Source: Tetraselmis striata (taxonomy: Eukaryota > Chlorophyta > Chlorodendrophyceae > Chlorodendrales > Chlorodendraceae). Taken from it: DNA of 64,000 nucleotides. The stretch is from positions 216,004-280,003 of the forward strand of contig VCJN01002673.1 of NCBI GenBank assembly GCA_006384855.1, in the 5' to 3' direction. This document shows, in pieces, positions 22,440 to 34,025 of this stretch. The notes beneath the pieces were generated by a model. It was given only the letters and a program-made list of their open reading frames with translations. It was not told the origin of the DNA and made no database searches. A program made the translations under genes and the position numbers. How positions within the stretch are numbered: position 1 is the first letter of the stretch; the number at the start of each line of letters is the position of its first letter.

Positions 22440-24600
22440 CCGAGGGCGGGCTCCTAGCGTGGCAGAAGCGCTTGATGAGAGGCGCCGGCAACTGTGGCCG
22501 CGGCACCCCTCGCGGGTAGCGGCCTGGAGTGCGCGAAGAGGGGGTCGGCGTTAAAACATGTAACAAGAGCGGCTAGCCACGGTGTGTTGTGCGCACGCCC
22601 ATTAGTGCCAAGACAGACCCTGCCACATGCGTGACTCCATTTATTGCAACAATTCACAGCAGCACAAAACTATGTGGGCACGATATCATCGGTCCGATCC
22701 GAATGGGCAGGAAAGTAGCATCGCCGTGGTAGCAACAGCTTAGCAAACCGGTTCCCCGGGTACTCGCTAAATGAAATCCTCCCGGGGTTTAAGCTGTGTA
22801 TAGCGGGGTCACAATCCTGAGATGCAACTACCGAAACGAGCGCGAATTGTGATTAGTATCCGGTTGATACAGTCAAATATAACGTCATTTGATGAAAACT
22901 CAGAGCCCACGTGACCACCCGTCTCGCCAACCCATCCCGCCCCACCGATGCCAATCGAACACACCGGCCGGCACCATCACGCGCATACCGCGGTAGCAGC
23001 GCGCTAACGTAGGCATATGGTGGCTTTCAGGTGCCTCGTCTTGTGTGTCGCGGGCAGGGATGGGGCTGGCGGCGGGATGATGAGGGAGGAGCGCGAGCGG
23101 TCACGTGCTAATATTACGCACGTAGCGCGTGCCACGTCGCCAAAAAGAGTTGCCAGCTATACATCTCGGATTTGAGACCCGTTTTCGGTCTTCAGAAACA
23201 TGTACCTACGCGAACCGGTGTGAGTATTAAAATTTCACGATAACGGCGCATTCTGAACAGTTGATTAACGTTTACTTCTATTGGAGCTGACGATGATCCA
23301 TCAACCGAAATAGCAATGGCGCGGGCGCCTCGGGCGCGGGCGCCTCGGATGCGAGCATGATACTGTGCTGAGTCCATGCACAAAAGGAGAGAGGGTGCAT
23401 TGGTTACACAAGCCAAGTGGAGAAATGAGTTGCATACCACAACTGCCACTGCTCTAGCTACTGCGCACTGTAGGGCTTCGCTCAAAAGTCTTGCGCCATG
23501 TTACCGAGCCACGGTGTCTCGCGCAACGGCCTACGGACCTGGACCTCCTTGTTCGGCGTGGTCATGCAGTGATAGTGGAAGTTGATTCAGTCGGGGTTAG
23601 TGCACAACCATGCAATCTTGGTTTTAAGCGCGCCCCCCCCCCCCCCCCCCCCCCGGGACGCGTGAGGCCATGCACCACATCGAACCCGGTGCATGATTGG
23701 CAGTACCAACTACCTGTGTGTCCCGTAAACATTGTGAGGGGTGATGCCGTTCTCCGGATCCCAAAGGGCAGTGGACGCAGGTGCCATCGTAGTGGATGGC
23801 GCTCGTGCTTTCTCTGAATTTCAGGGGCCGGGCAAAAACGTGCGGCAAGCGGACCTTCATCTGTGGGACAGCCGCACTCATCAGCAACGGCAATACATAT
23901 TGTGCGCACTATAAATGGGGGGCGGGGGGCGCACTACCGGAAGGTCGTCATCGTTGCCACCGTTGCCACCGTCGTTGCCATCGCTTGTGTCCATGTCGGC
24001 AACGCCACCAGCGCCCGCAGCAGCGGCAGATGAGGCATCGCCACGGCCAAGGCCAAGGCCAAGGCCACGGCCATGACGATCGTTGTCATTGTTGCCATCG
24101 TTGGCGCCGGTGTCGCCATCGCTGCCATGGCTGCCACCGTTGCCACAGTTGCCACGGCAGCGACGGCAGCAGCGGCAGCGGCAGCGGCCACTACGGCAGT
24201 CGTGGCCGTCAGCGGCAGCGGCAGCGGCAGCGCCAAAGCAGGTCCACGGCTGCAGCGCCATGGTGCCGGCTCCAACGCCGCTGCCACCGCTGCCAATGCC
24301 TGCGCCGGTGCCCGCAACGCCACCTAGCGTGTCAACGCCGGCGGCGGCGCCAGAGCTTACCAAAGTAGATGCCGCCGGCGAACCACTGCCCTAGGCGGCG
24401 GCTGATGGTGAGGCACTCCGCTTCTCGCCAGTGACGCCAGTAGGGGCAGGCTCCACGAACTGGCAAACAGGCGGGTTGACAATGTGCGCCTCCAAACTGT
24501 CAACCAGGCCCAGGGACATATGGCCCTAGGAACCTGCGTAACATGCCGAGCGAGAATATTCAGGTCGGTGCTCATTCCACAATTACTATAAAAGTGCACA
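22440..24600. other. Repeat-rich stretch without a confident gene
   Basis: It contains a run of about 23 C at 23632-23654. A region at 23940-24240 of GCCATCGTTGCCACC-like and GGCAGCGGCAGC triplet repeats keeps several frames open by composition alone. It also holds one member of the GCGGGCGCCTCGG repeat pair (23,255-23,347). Confidence 0.4.
23255..23347 (-). repeat. Dispersed repeat with GC-rich 15-bp units, copy 1
   Basis: TTGATTAACGTTTA, CATCAACCGAAATAGCAATG and GCGCGGGCGCCTCGG units match the reverse complement of 28,257-28,375. This copy has two GC-rich units; the other has at least four. Confidence 0.65.
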
Positions 24601-24638
24601 AAAAATATTGTACCGATAAAATTTGTGCCCACAAAATA

Positions 24639-25461
24639 TTAGGCCGATTGAAAAATGAACCGACAAGTTACTAGTCGGTTTGTCAGTGGGGAGGGCAGGC
24701 CGGTTACCTTGATACTCCACTTCAAGACCTGCCAGTCTGCGTCCATGCCCTTCCTCTCGTTGGCGTTGTGGAGAGCGTTGATATGTCGGGTCGGAAACTC
24801 GATTTGCCTGGGGAGGAGGGTGTCCTGGAGCACCGAGGCGGCCTTCGGGACTTCGGCGAATGGCGCGGAGTCGAGGAAGGCCGTGGCCATGTACTCGTTC
24901 CGCCTAGCCCTGGCGCGCCCACCAGCCGGCAAGCCGAAAGAGCGCTCCTTGTACCATCCGCCCCGGCAGATTGTGAAGTCCAAGAGCAGCGCTGAGAACG
25001 CACAACACGAGTAAGCGTGGCAGATAGCTTGGGTCAACAAGGGGAGGGGGAGGGCGGGGCGGGGCATACAGAGTATTGTGTCCTGAATGTCCTCCGCAGG
25101 GCGATGGGGACCCTCCCAGGCCATCAGCCCGTAGGGGCCCGGCACGCAGGGGGGCTGCAGCCCGCCCGGGGCAAGGGTGGCGAACATGGCCATTAGTCTG
25201 TCCGGCAGAGGCTGGATAGGGGTCTCCACGTAGGGTGGCCGGGTACCAATTTCTCGGCTCCTCGTTGCAGAAAAGCGCGAACACCTGCGCCCCATCCGCC
25301 GGGATGCGGTCTAGCGGGACGTACTTGCGACTAGCGCCGTCGTACTCCAGCATCGTAGACATGCTGAAGAGACCCCACTCATCGTCATGCGCCCGCAAGG
25401 CGTGAGGACCGAACCGCGTGTCGGTCTGGATTAACGCTACGCCACCTGCCGGGCGTGGCAT
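24639..25461 (-). CDS. Putative multi-exon gene of unknown function
   Basis: Minus-strand open blocks resemble exons. They are 25461-25260 (HDDEWGLFSMSTMLEYDG, DGAQVFALFCNEEPRNW), about 25240-25090 (LPDRLMAMFATLAPGGLQPP) and about 24995-24700 (DFTICRGGWYKERSFG, NEYMATAFLDSAPFAEVP, LPRQIEFPTRHINALHNANE). A C/T-rich stretch followed by CTCAG near 24,995 is a plausible acceptor. No family was recognised. It may be a further gene of a large transposon, since it lies between repeats and the KDZ-type gene on the same strand. Confidence 0.3.
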
Positions 25462-25716
25462 GGTTGAGGAGCGAGGGGGGGAGGTGTTGCGCCGGTATGT
25501 TTGCTTAAGCGGTCATGTGCTCCCATGGACATGTACATACCCTTGTCTTGCCCGGCTCGCCAGCCTGCCGAGCCGATTCAACACCGCCACAGACAAAATA
25601 TATGGCCGTCGGCATTTTGTCGGAGGCAGGCCGGCACCGAGGTGACCGTGATCATCCCCGTACCTGTACCTAGTAGTGGGATGATCTCAACCACATGGCA
25701 CGCCATTCCGGGTGAT

Positions 25717-25782
25717 GCAATATTCTGTCGGCACAAAATATTATCGCATTGGCGATAATATTTTGTGCCGACAGAATATTGC
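25717..25782. repeat. Perfect 31-bp hairpin of the AATATTTTGTGCC family
   Basis: The arm 25717-25747 and its exact reverse complement 25752-25782 are separated by the 4-nt loop ATTG. The arm contains AATATTCTGTCGGCAC and AAAATATTATCGC. It is the most perfect member of an inverted-repeat family found at about ten sites between 19.7 and 33.0 kb. Confidence 0.9.
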
Positions 25783-25837
25783 TTCAATAACTTTTTGGTT
25801 CCCACAATGCGGAACATCCTGCAGCCAGGGCAGGGGT

Positions 25838-26235
25838 ATATTGGGGGTGCAATCCCCTCACAAAGCCACAGACACCCGTACGCAGTGTGTTCGGGGGCGT
25901 CTCGTATTTTGGAGCTGTCCTTGAGCTTTGGTAAGTCATCGAGATTGTGTTGCAACCATATTTCGCGCCGCGCAATATTATTGGGTGCGGCATTACCCAG
26001 TTAATGTCTTCATGCACCCACGATAGGCTGTGTTGGGGGTTGCATTCCCCTCATCAAAGCCACAGACACCCGTATGCAGTGTGTCCGGGGGAATCTAGTG
26101 TTATGGAGCTGTTATTGGGACTTTGGTACGTCATCGGGATTGTGTTGCAACAATGTTTCGTGCCCCGTATTAATATCGGGTGCGGCACTGCCGATTATAT
26201 GTCTGCATGCACCCATGGTAGGCTATACTGGGGTT
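25838..26235 (+). repeat. Tandem repeat, about 195-bp unit
   Basis: CACAGACACCCGTA(C/T)GCAG recurs at 25867 and 26061, spacing 194. TTGGGGGT(T)GCA-like words start each unit near 25,840, 26,030 and 26,225. The third unit breaks off in a run of about 27 C (26238-26264). Confidence 0.7.
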
Positions 26236-26425
26236 GCCCCCCCCCCCCCCCCCCCCCCCCCCCCAACAACCTCCCCCCGAGAGCCGCAGACATGAGAAAT
26301 GCGAATGATGGGGGCGAGTTACTGCTTGAAATGCGCTGAAACTATTATCAAGATAATGTGCTGCAACATACCGTAGTGGTTGGTGCAACAAATAGCAGCA
26401 TAGCAAAATCGTCCAACTAGTTTCG

Positions 26426-26694
26426 GCGCCTCTCAAGCTCTAACTCGCCCAACATTCGCATATATATAGAACAAGATATTCTTTCATATTAATTGCATCG
26501 GACAGTATCTTCCTTGCCAACACACGCACCTCCAATGGCAGAAATGAGAGATATATTGATGTATACTGCCCCATTTCGGCCATCGGAGGTGCGTGTGTTT
26601 GCAAGGAAGATACTGTCCGATGCAACTAATATGATAGGAAAGTCTTATTCTATAGATATGCGAATGTTGGTCGAGTTACAGCGTGAGAGGCGCC
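26426..26694. mobile_element. Foldback (MITE-like) element 1
   Basis: Two long arms mirror each other. GGCGCCTCTCAAGCT and GGACAGTATCTTCCTTGCCA on the left pair with GCAAGGAAGATACTGTCCGA and GCGTGAGAGGCGCC on the right. Each arm is about 110 bp, with a central loop near 26,540-26,580. There is no coding capacity. Confidence 0.8.
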
Positions 26695-26790
26695 AATAGT
26701 AATACTTTCCATCAAGATTGTGTGCTTGCACTCACATACCAAACATCTGTGAGGTTTGTGCTACAACTAGCGACATAGTAATTTCGGCAA

Positions 26791-27080
26791 ACCAGTTTCG
26801 GCGCGCCTTTCAAGCTGTAGCTTGGCCCAACATCGGCATATGTATAAAATAAGACATCCTTATGAAATGAACGGAATCGGACAATGTCTTGCTCGCCAAC
26901 GGACACACCTCCGATGGCTGAAATGGACCATATATTAACACACCTCAGTCCAGCCATCGGAGCTAGGGGCGTGTATTGGCAAGCAAGACAATGCCCGATG
27001 CCGTTCATATCATACATCCATCTCACTATATATACATATATGTTGGGCCGAGTTGGAGCTTGAGCGGCGCCGAAACTAGT
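26791..27080. mobile_element. Foldback (MITE-like) element 2
   Basis: Same family as the preceding foldback. CAGTTTCGGCGCGCCTTTCA and ATCGGACAATGTCTTGC on the left mirror GCAAGACAATGCCCGAT and GAGCGGCGCCGAAACTAG on the right. The arms are more diverged. Half-length relatives follow at about 27,165-27,280 and 27,572-27,670. Confidence 0.75.
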
Positions 27081-27353
27081 TTTCACGATATTGTGGTTGC
27101 ACTAAGCTACAACACTATAGCACCAACACTTGTGCTACACATGGCAACATGTTAATACTGGCAAACTAGTTTCGGAGCCTTTCAAGCCGTAGCTCGGCCC
27201 AATAACATCCGAATATATGCATATAGTAAGACAGTCCTATGATATGAACCGCATCGGGCAATGTCTTGCCAACACACGCACATATTATGTAATGGTAGTG
27301 TGCTAGAATGTGATGGGTTTATAGCTCCCATGCATTCAGTTGCCTGTTGAGGC

Positions 27354-28205
27354 CCATTCCGTGCCGTATATGAGATGGCGGTGCTCCATAACTGAAAGAA
27401 TGTGACCCCCTAAGTCTCTTGCACTGCCCGGCCTGTTTGTGTTGCCATGCCACCATCAATACATCAGCATCAACACTTGCGATAATACTTTCCAAGATAT
27501 TGTGCTCGCACTAAGCAGCCACAACACATCAACGTGGTTTGTATGTGCTACGACTAGCAACATAGTAATATCGGCAAACTAGTTTCGGCGCCTTTCAAGC
27601 CGTAGCTCGGCCCAACGTCCGCGCCTATGGTTTCAGCCGCATCGGATACCGTCTTGCTCGCCGACACACGGCCATGTAATGTAGGAATGCGATGCATGGG
27701 TATATAGCTCCCATTGAGCAGCATGATGAGGGCCAGTTGGTGCAGTGTATGACATGCCGGTGCTCCGATACTCGGCCAGGGTGACCTCCTACATCTCTTG
27801 CCCTGTCCGACATGTTTGCGTTGCCATGCCACCAGCAATACAACAGCCGTAGCACCGGCGCTTCGCTTCTCACGTATGCCAACGCTCCGAAACCACACTG
27901 CGCGTGTGAACGTAAACGTTGGTGCCTATTCCGTGCCGTATATGAGATGACGGTGCTCTATACCTGAGAGAGTGTGACCTCCTGCATGTCCTGCCCTGCC
28001 CGACCTATTTGTGTTTCCATGCCACCATCAATGCAACGACAACAACACCGGCGCTCCGCTTTCACATATGGCGGTAATGTTGTGGAGACCGTACTGCGTA
28101 TGGGTTTATATACTTTATAATTAGATGTCGTTGTCCATTCAGTGCCGTATATGAGATGGCGGTGCTCTAGAACTCATTGAGTGTGACCTCTTATATCACA
28201 CTGGG
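27354..28205 (+). repeat. Diverged repeats with GTGCCGTATATGAGATGGCGG
   Basis: Four related blocks of about 70-110 bp occur at about 27,354, 27,735, 27,928 and 28,136. Each has a TATGA(G/C)ATG(G/A/C)CGGTGCTC core and a GTGTGACC word; the first three also share GCCATGCCACCA(T/G)CAAT. Confidence 0.6.
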
Positions 28206-28256
28206 CGAGTGCGACGACCTGTTGTTAGTGGCGGTGGGCGTTGTGAAGCCCGCGCC

Positions 28257-28375
28257 CGAGGCGCCCGCGCCCGAGGCGCCCGCGCCCGAGGCGCCCGCGC
28301 CCGAGGCGCCCGCGCCATTGCTATTTCGGTTGATGGAATCATCGGCTCCAATGGAATTAAACGTTAATCAACGGC
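28257..28375 (+). repeat. Dispersed repeat with GC-rich 15-bp units, copy 2
   Basis: At least four tandem GCGCCCGAGGCGCCC-type units are followed by CATTGCTATTTCGGTTGATG and ACGTTAATCAACGG. They are the inverted counterpart of 23,255-23,347. Confidence 0.65.
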
Positions 28376-31300
28376 TCACAATGTGCCCCGTGCAAATCTA
28401 GGCGGCCGGTGCGCCCCGCTGCACGACATGCCTCGGTGGAGCGCGCCATAATACCATCCTAGTACCCCGGGTGCGCTCCCGCTTGTACAGGTTCATGCAA
28501 GCGAGCTTGAAGCGCATGAGCAGGAGGAACGATACCTGGTCCATGTGGGAGGCGGCCAAAGGCGCAAACTTTTGTTCGCAGAGCGAGAAGTTGCCAGCCT
28601 TTGTCTTGTGTTCGGCGCTGTTGTAGTTGCAACTGCAGTCAACGTGGTTCTTTGCGTGGAACTCGTCGATGAGGATCTGCACGAACTTCCAAAGCCACGG
28701 CCCCCGGTTCAACGCGTATTGACGCAAGTTGCACCTGAATGAGCGCACACATGACCCAATCATTTGGGAGCCAACGTGCAGAATACCATGGGGGTTGTGG
28801 GCGTGAAAACGCGAGGGGCGCACCCATTGTCGTAGCTGATGGCGTCGGGCATCTTCGGGTAGAAGCAGTGAAAGTGTTCGAAGGCTGACCCGGATCCTTC
28901 GGCGGAGTCCATAACCCCAAACATGACGCAGTTCTTGCAATGGAGACACCTGCACCGGGGAAGTACATTATCAATAAGAGAGAGCACAAAATATTGTCGG
29001 CAATACATTTTGTCGCTGTAGTGGTAGGGGTTGAGAGGGGCTACCAGTGAACCATGATCCCCGGGAGGTTGCTAGAGCTCTGGGTGCCGTATTTGTTGCA
29101 TGGCCGCGTGTTCCCCCTCGAAGACACTTCGTACATAGGGAGCTCGTGGTGGACATGGTCCCCCCCCAAGCGGGTGGGTGTGTAGTTCTCCCGGGGAAGA
29201 CCGCTCCAAACGCCGGTGCGAAGGAAGGCCTCCGTCTCGGACCATGTTCTCGGGTCGCTCCCGTCGTTGCCGACACTTGTATCACTACTGCCGCCGGCAT
29301 CGGGATCGTCCGGCGGCTCAGAACCCCTGCGAAACCCCGCAAGCACGATTCGTTGTCATTAGCTCGTTAATAATAACGACAAGTAGCCCAACACATGCAT
29401 GATGAGCGCCTGCAATGAGTCGGATCACTAAACGAAAGGGGGGGCATTCATACCTCGCAACGTTCGGCCGCCGGCTGCCGGCGAACGGTGCAACAGCCTT
29501 TGCCTTCACCGCGGCAAGGAGGCCGCGCAACTCATGAGGCAGCGCGCCTCCACGTGCGACACAAAGGAACCTACCCAAAAGCGGGCTGGCTTCGTAGATG
29601 CGCGAGTAGTGACGCACGACCGAAGCGCCGTCGATGATAGCTTGTGCGCAAGCACAACTGATTAAGCATTGGAAAATACGCATATTTCGTTCAGCATCAC
29701 CAATTTATTGACGGCATAAAAGACCGTCGATAGTCATACGGTGAATTCCAACTGTTGTAACGGCACCAAATAACGTGCCCATAAAATATTGTGCCTATAG
29801 TATACTCCACAGAAAGGTCGCCAGCGTCACCGACGGCTATTGCTGATAGGGCCATGATACTCTCGTAATTGATAGTGCGTGCTTTCAAAAGCTCGTGTAA
29901 CTCCGATACATGTCTTTCCAATCTGTCGGAGGTATTACGTGCCCACACGCATTCCTCCGCCGCGACAGATAGGCGCCACTTACCTGGACGTCGTCGAAGA
30001 TGGCAGGCAACACGAGGTGACAGCAGAGCGCCTTCAAAGCCAACACCCGAATCATCTCAAGAAACGGATGCCCTGTTGGGTGGGCCTCGCCATGGGATAG
30101 GTCCGGGGCGGTGAACGCGGTCCGTATCATGAAGACCATGCCATTCAATCCAAAGCCAACGAGTCTGCGGCACACTGCGCCCATCTCATCTTTCTGATGC
30201 ATTACGGCCCCCCGAACGAATCCGCCGGGGGCAGTTTGAGGTTTGAACCACCGCAAGATTGTCTCGGGCGTGTCACAATCGTTGATAAACACACGGTCCT
30301 GAAACTTCGACCCTGCATTGGACAACAAAGATGTAGTACACATGCACTTAAGTATGGGCATAAATATTTGCCAGCACAACATATAGTGCCGATGCATTAT
30401 CTAGGTCGTGACACATGCACCGTGCACCGGACGGCGTCTACCTTGCAGCCGCAAAACGGGCACACGGTGAGCATGATGTAGTTGGGCCCACGCTTTCCTC
30501 CAGCCCACGCTGGTAGCGTCAGCCTGCACATGTGTGGGGAAGCCTCCCTGCACGGATATGGGGGTTGGGGGGGAAGGTCTTATGCTATGACACTGGACCC
30601 TGCGGCAACCCGGATATGGCTTAGCGTGACAACATGTACTATAGCATTTCACACGCACCTCGCATTGGCATGCGAAAGCGGCCACGTAGTCCATGTAGTG
30701 GAGCATGATGAACCCCCTTCACGGCCAAGGTGAAGGCCTTCAAAGTCTTGTTGAACCATCTGTCGGAGTCCATCCTCACGCCGTTCGCATCCCTTCGCAC
30801 AACATACTTGTGGGCACCATAGCCCAGCGCACATTGGGCCGCCGCTTTACCCGTGCGCATGGCGTGGCATCACAAGCATTGCACGGAACGTACCTGCTCA
30901 CGACGTCCCACCAATACGAGTAATACGTGCGGTCGTCCCAAATAAAGTTGAACTGCCAGCCGTACATCACCTCCAGCGAAAACGCGCGCTGCATTTCAAA
31001 CCAATCAGGACTCCGTGGTAAACAATATGTCACCGGAACAGAATTCGTGCAGTTAAAAATCGCCAAACAAGTGTTGTGCATGGACAGCGAGGGGACGGTG
31101 GCACCCGTCGCGTCAATACTAGCAAACCGTGGTGTTTGCCATCAGCTTGTGCCGTGTGGCCGCACACCACGCAAGTAAGCTCCACGTACTTACACTTGAC
31201 CACCGAGGTCAAGGTGAAATCCTCCATTGTGTGGCCTCCGTCGGGTGTGGGCTCCGGAGGGTCCAAACACTCGCAGATGGGGCATTTGATCCACTCCGGG

Positions 31301-31406
31301 CGCACCACCGCGTTTGGTGCTATTCCACTACCGTTGAGTGCCGCTAAAGCGCTGAGCGGACGGGCACAATGATGTAAATCCGGATAGTAGTGGCCGTATA
31401 TCTGCA

Positions 31407-31537
31407 GGCCATGTCGTTATTGAACGACGCAACATATTGTAATGGGCACAATATACTGTTGTGTCGTACCGTCGCGCAAGATAAGACACAATATTTTGTG
31501 CCCACAATATATTGTGTCGTTCAACAACTACATGGCC
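31407..31537. repeat. MITE-like inverted repeat of the AATATTTTGTGCC family
   Basis: It begins GGCCATGTCGTTATTGAACG and ends with the near-complement CGTTCAACAACTACATGGCC (arms of about 45-50 bp). It sits between coding blocks of the KDZ-type gene, so is probably intronic. The core holds AATATTTTGTGCCCACAATA. Confidence 0.75.
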
Positions 31538-32142
31538 GGGCAGACATACGTCCACATTGTGTGAAGACTCAGGACAACTCGGGCATGATGAAGTCTACGC
31601 TGCTGCGCCACACCTTCGTAGTGCTTCATCACCTCGACGACGTCGTCGGGGAAGAAGGGAAGCTTCTCCTTGGAGATGCAAGGTAGTTTCAGCGACCCGT
31701 CACCTGCCAGCGCGTCCTTGATCTTCCCCTCCACGTCGACTTCGTGCGTCGCCGCGTCATGCTCCACGGCTAGAAGTGCTTGGTTATGGCGGCAATGTCC
31801 TGGGGTGCCCACGCTGGTGTGGCACTGATATCTCCCGTCCGTAGTGCTCTTAGTCACGCCCCACTGCTTGAATACCGCCTCGTGGGGCGCGTTCAAGTTC
31901 ACGGTAGTGTACCTTGCCCCGGCCACCATCCATTCGTCCACCAGCATGCCGTCGCCCCTGCCCGGCGACATGTCCTCGTGGTGCATGACAAAGCCGAGCT
32001 TGCCATTCAGGTCGTCTAGTACCCTAGGCGAGCACTTGTAGTGGGCAGCGCAGCCAGGGGGAAGCACCTGCGACGATATATCACGTGCACACATCAGGCG
32101 CCCCTCTCTTTCAAGCCATGCCATCGCAGTGCGCGACAATAT

Positions 32143-32180
32143 TATATGGGCACAATATTCTGTGGGCACAAAATTCAGGG
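32143..32180. repeat. Short AATATTGTGCCCAC-family repeat
   Basis: GGGCACAATATTCTGTGGGC, close to an apparent exon-intron junction of the KDZ-type gene. Similar short copies lie at about 19,757, 20,790, 24,605, 28,987, 29,770, 30,360 and 32,965. Confidence 0.6.
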
Positions 32181-33443
32181 CCAACCTCTGCTTTCGTAAC
32201 AAGGGACATGTCTGCCTCCGGATAGCAGTCTCGGCGGCCAGGATCCTCGTCGCACCCCCTAGCGGAACTACACCAACCCACAAGAACATCGCCGTCGGAG
32301 CATTTCACGCTTCTGAACCCCACGACCACGAAGTCTCTGAAGCTGTGGTGGTATGGGTCCCTTCTCCTCTTAGCCGCCACGGCGTAGTGGACCTCGCGGC
32401 CGTCAGGGGACAGATACAATAACTTACGCACCGCCGGCTGCAACAGCTCCCACAGGGGCGACGGCCCTGTGTCACCCACAGCGGGGCCTCGCTCTCCACC
32501 GATAGCCTCCTCCTCTTTGCCTTGGGCCAGCGGCGAGCCGGGGTCTGCAGCTTGCTGCTGCGGCTGTCGCTGGCCGGCTTGTCTCGCGGCTGCTGCAATC
32601 CTCCGCTACCACGCTTTCTTCTCCGCCTTGGTCGCCCACCTCGGCGCTGCTTTGCGCGCACCGATGGCTTTGCTATACCTCCGGGCATGACCTGTGTGTT
32701 TATATTGAGCTAGCATGTCGCCGGCCAGCGAGGTAGCCGGTGCCGGCGCTGGCGCCGGCGATGGGGCGAGGGCGCTGGAAGAGAGAGGAGTGAGGTGCGG
32801 GCAGGGCTGGTTGGGGAGAATACCACCTAGAGTGGCGGAACAAGTTCTGCCTCGCGGCAGGTGATTCGAATCGAGTTTCAAATTTGAACAACTGCGACTG
32901 ATGGCGCGGCGCGGTACGGGCAGCGGCAGCCACACGTGGCATGGCCAACGCGTACGATAAGACGCAATATTTTGGACCCACAATATGTTGTGCCGCGACG
33001 TGAATTCCGTATCCTTTTTACAGCTGGCGAGCTATCCTCGCCGCGCAACCCCACCTCCGCAGCCCGCGCAGCAGGCACACGCTCACACCAGGCTACATAG
33101 AGGGCGTGCTGCCCAAAAGTGTGATTCCCGGACGCTGCGCCGCGGCGCACCTCGCCACCGCGCGTCGCGGTTTGGGCGTTCTGCCGGCAGGCATGAGCAA
33201 CGTTCCTGGCACTTGTAGCTATTTGCCGGGAGTGGCACTCGCCGGCACGGTGCTGCCAGTTGCACTCGTGCCGGTTGTGTTCCTGCCCCTGCAATATATA
33301 TATATATATATTTATGGTTGTGTATATGCTGTGTATGTGCTATGTATTTGCTTGGAAAACAAAAACGAAAACGAAAAAACGAAAAACGAAAATCGAAAAA
33401 CGAAAACGATTTGAGTTTTGCAAATCGCGACGGTTTGCTATAT

Positions 33444-33490
33444 AGCAGCTTGGGAACGATTATAGCAGCTTGGGAACGATTATAGCAGCT
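33444..33490 (+). repeat. Two terminal 22-bp tandem units of left TIR
   Basis: ATAGCAGCTTGGGAACGATT is repeated in tandem. The inverse units occur about four times at 54089-54152 in the right TIR, so copy number differs between the ends. Confidence 0.8.
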
Positions 33491-33491
33491 C

Positions 33492-33524
33492 TTATGGGAG
33501 CTCTTCGGCCTTCGCGCATGCCAT
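33492..33524 (-). pseudogene. Ten-codon remnant of the TIR gene
   Basis: ATG at 33524 reads MACAKAEELP then TAA. The first nine residues match the start of the 115-residue TIR gene at 53695 apart from D to E, after which a deletion joins directly to the 22-bp tandem units. This dates a deletion in the left TIR after the arms were identical. Confidence 0.75.
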
Positions 33525-33801
33525 GGCGATTGGTCAAAAGTGGTTGGGGCATTGTAGCGAGTGCTTTGGTGTGGGCGTGGTGGAAATGGCGGTGAGTCCT
33601 TGTGCCCGCGCGGCTTTATGCAATTACGCGCGTTCCACACGCCCCAAAAAGTGAGCCACGTGCGGGGGTTACGGAGGAACATGTTAAGCACCCCCCCGTG
33701 ACCCCCGTCCGCGGCTCACTTTTCGCCGCCGCCAAATCGTCGCGGTGTTCGCCCAAGCGCCCCGCGCGCGCCGCACGTGGCTGGCCGCATGCCGCCGGGG
33801 T

Positions 33802-33873
33802 GTTGACAAAACGCATGCATTTTCCCGATGTGTTCCTATGGAGCGATCTGGAAAATGCATGCACTTTGTCAAC
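33802..33873. repeat. 72-bp hairpin, left TIR copy
   Basis: GTTGACAAAACGCATGCATT mirrors AATGCATGCACTTTGTCAAC, with about 23 nt between the arms. Identical architecture occurs at 48675-48746 and 53345-53416. Confidence 0.85.
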
Positions 33874-34025
33874 AAAATGCTCCACGTGAAAAGCGCGTCC
33901 CGCGCGGTCAGCCGGCCTGTGGTCCGCCGCCGCCGCCAAATGATCGCTCGCCCTCTCGCCGCGCCGCCGGCCTCGCTCGGTCCTTGAGCCGAAGAGCGCG
34001 TGACTCGGTGCAGTACTTTGGCAGA

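Larger units (their letters stand above)
28398..32716 (-). pseudogene. KDZ/HMGXB3-type transposase-like gene, many exons, at least one in-frame stop
   Basis: A long minus-strand series of exons fits this transposase superfamily. It starts at ATG 32716 (MLAQYKHTGHARRYSKA) with an in-frame TAG after KKAW (about 32.6 kb). Further blocks are PDGREVHYAVAAKRRRDPYH, a large exon at about 32.04-31.59 kb (LGFVMHHEDMSPGRGDG), and a CxC-like zinc segment with IKCPICEC and LTCVVCGHT (about 31.2 kb). Then come DGNRVFINDCD-like and FLEMIRVLALKALCCH blocks near 30.1 kb, CLHCKNCVMFGVMDS and DAISYDNGC (about 28.9 kb), and finally LIDEFHAKNHVDCSCNYNS with SLCEQKF (about 28.6 kb). The YDNGC, FHxxNHxxCS and EQ words in this order are the recognisable catalytic-region pattern. 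AATATTTTGTGCC-type inverted repeats lie between exons. Exon borders were not resolved. Confidence 0.55.

Noticed and set aside
23796..24394. Several overlapping ORFs on both strands
   Set aside because: All frames are open through GCC/GGC-type triplet repeats; there is no domain or codon signal to choose among them.
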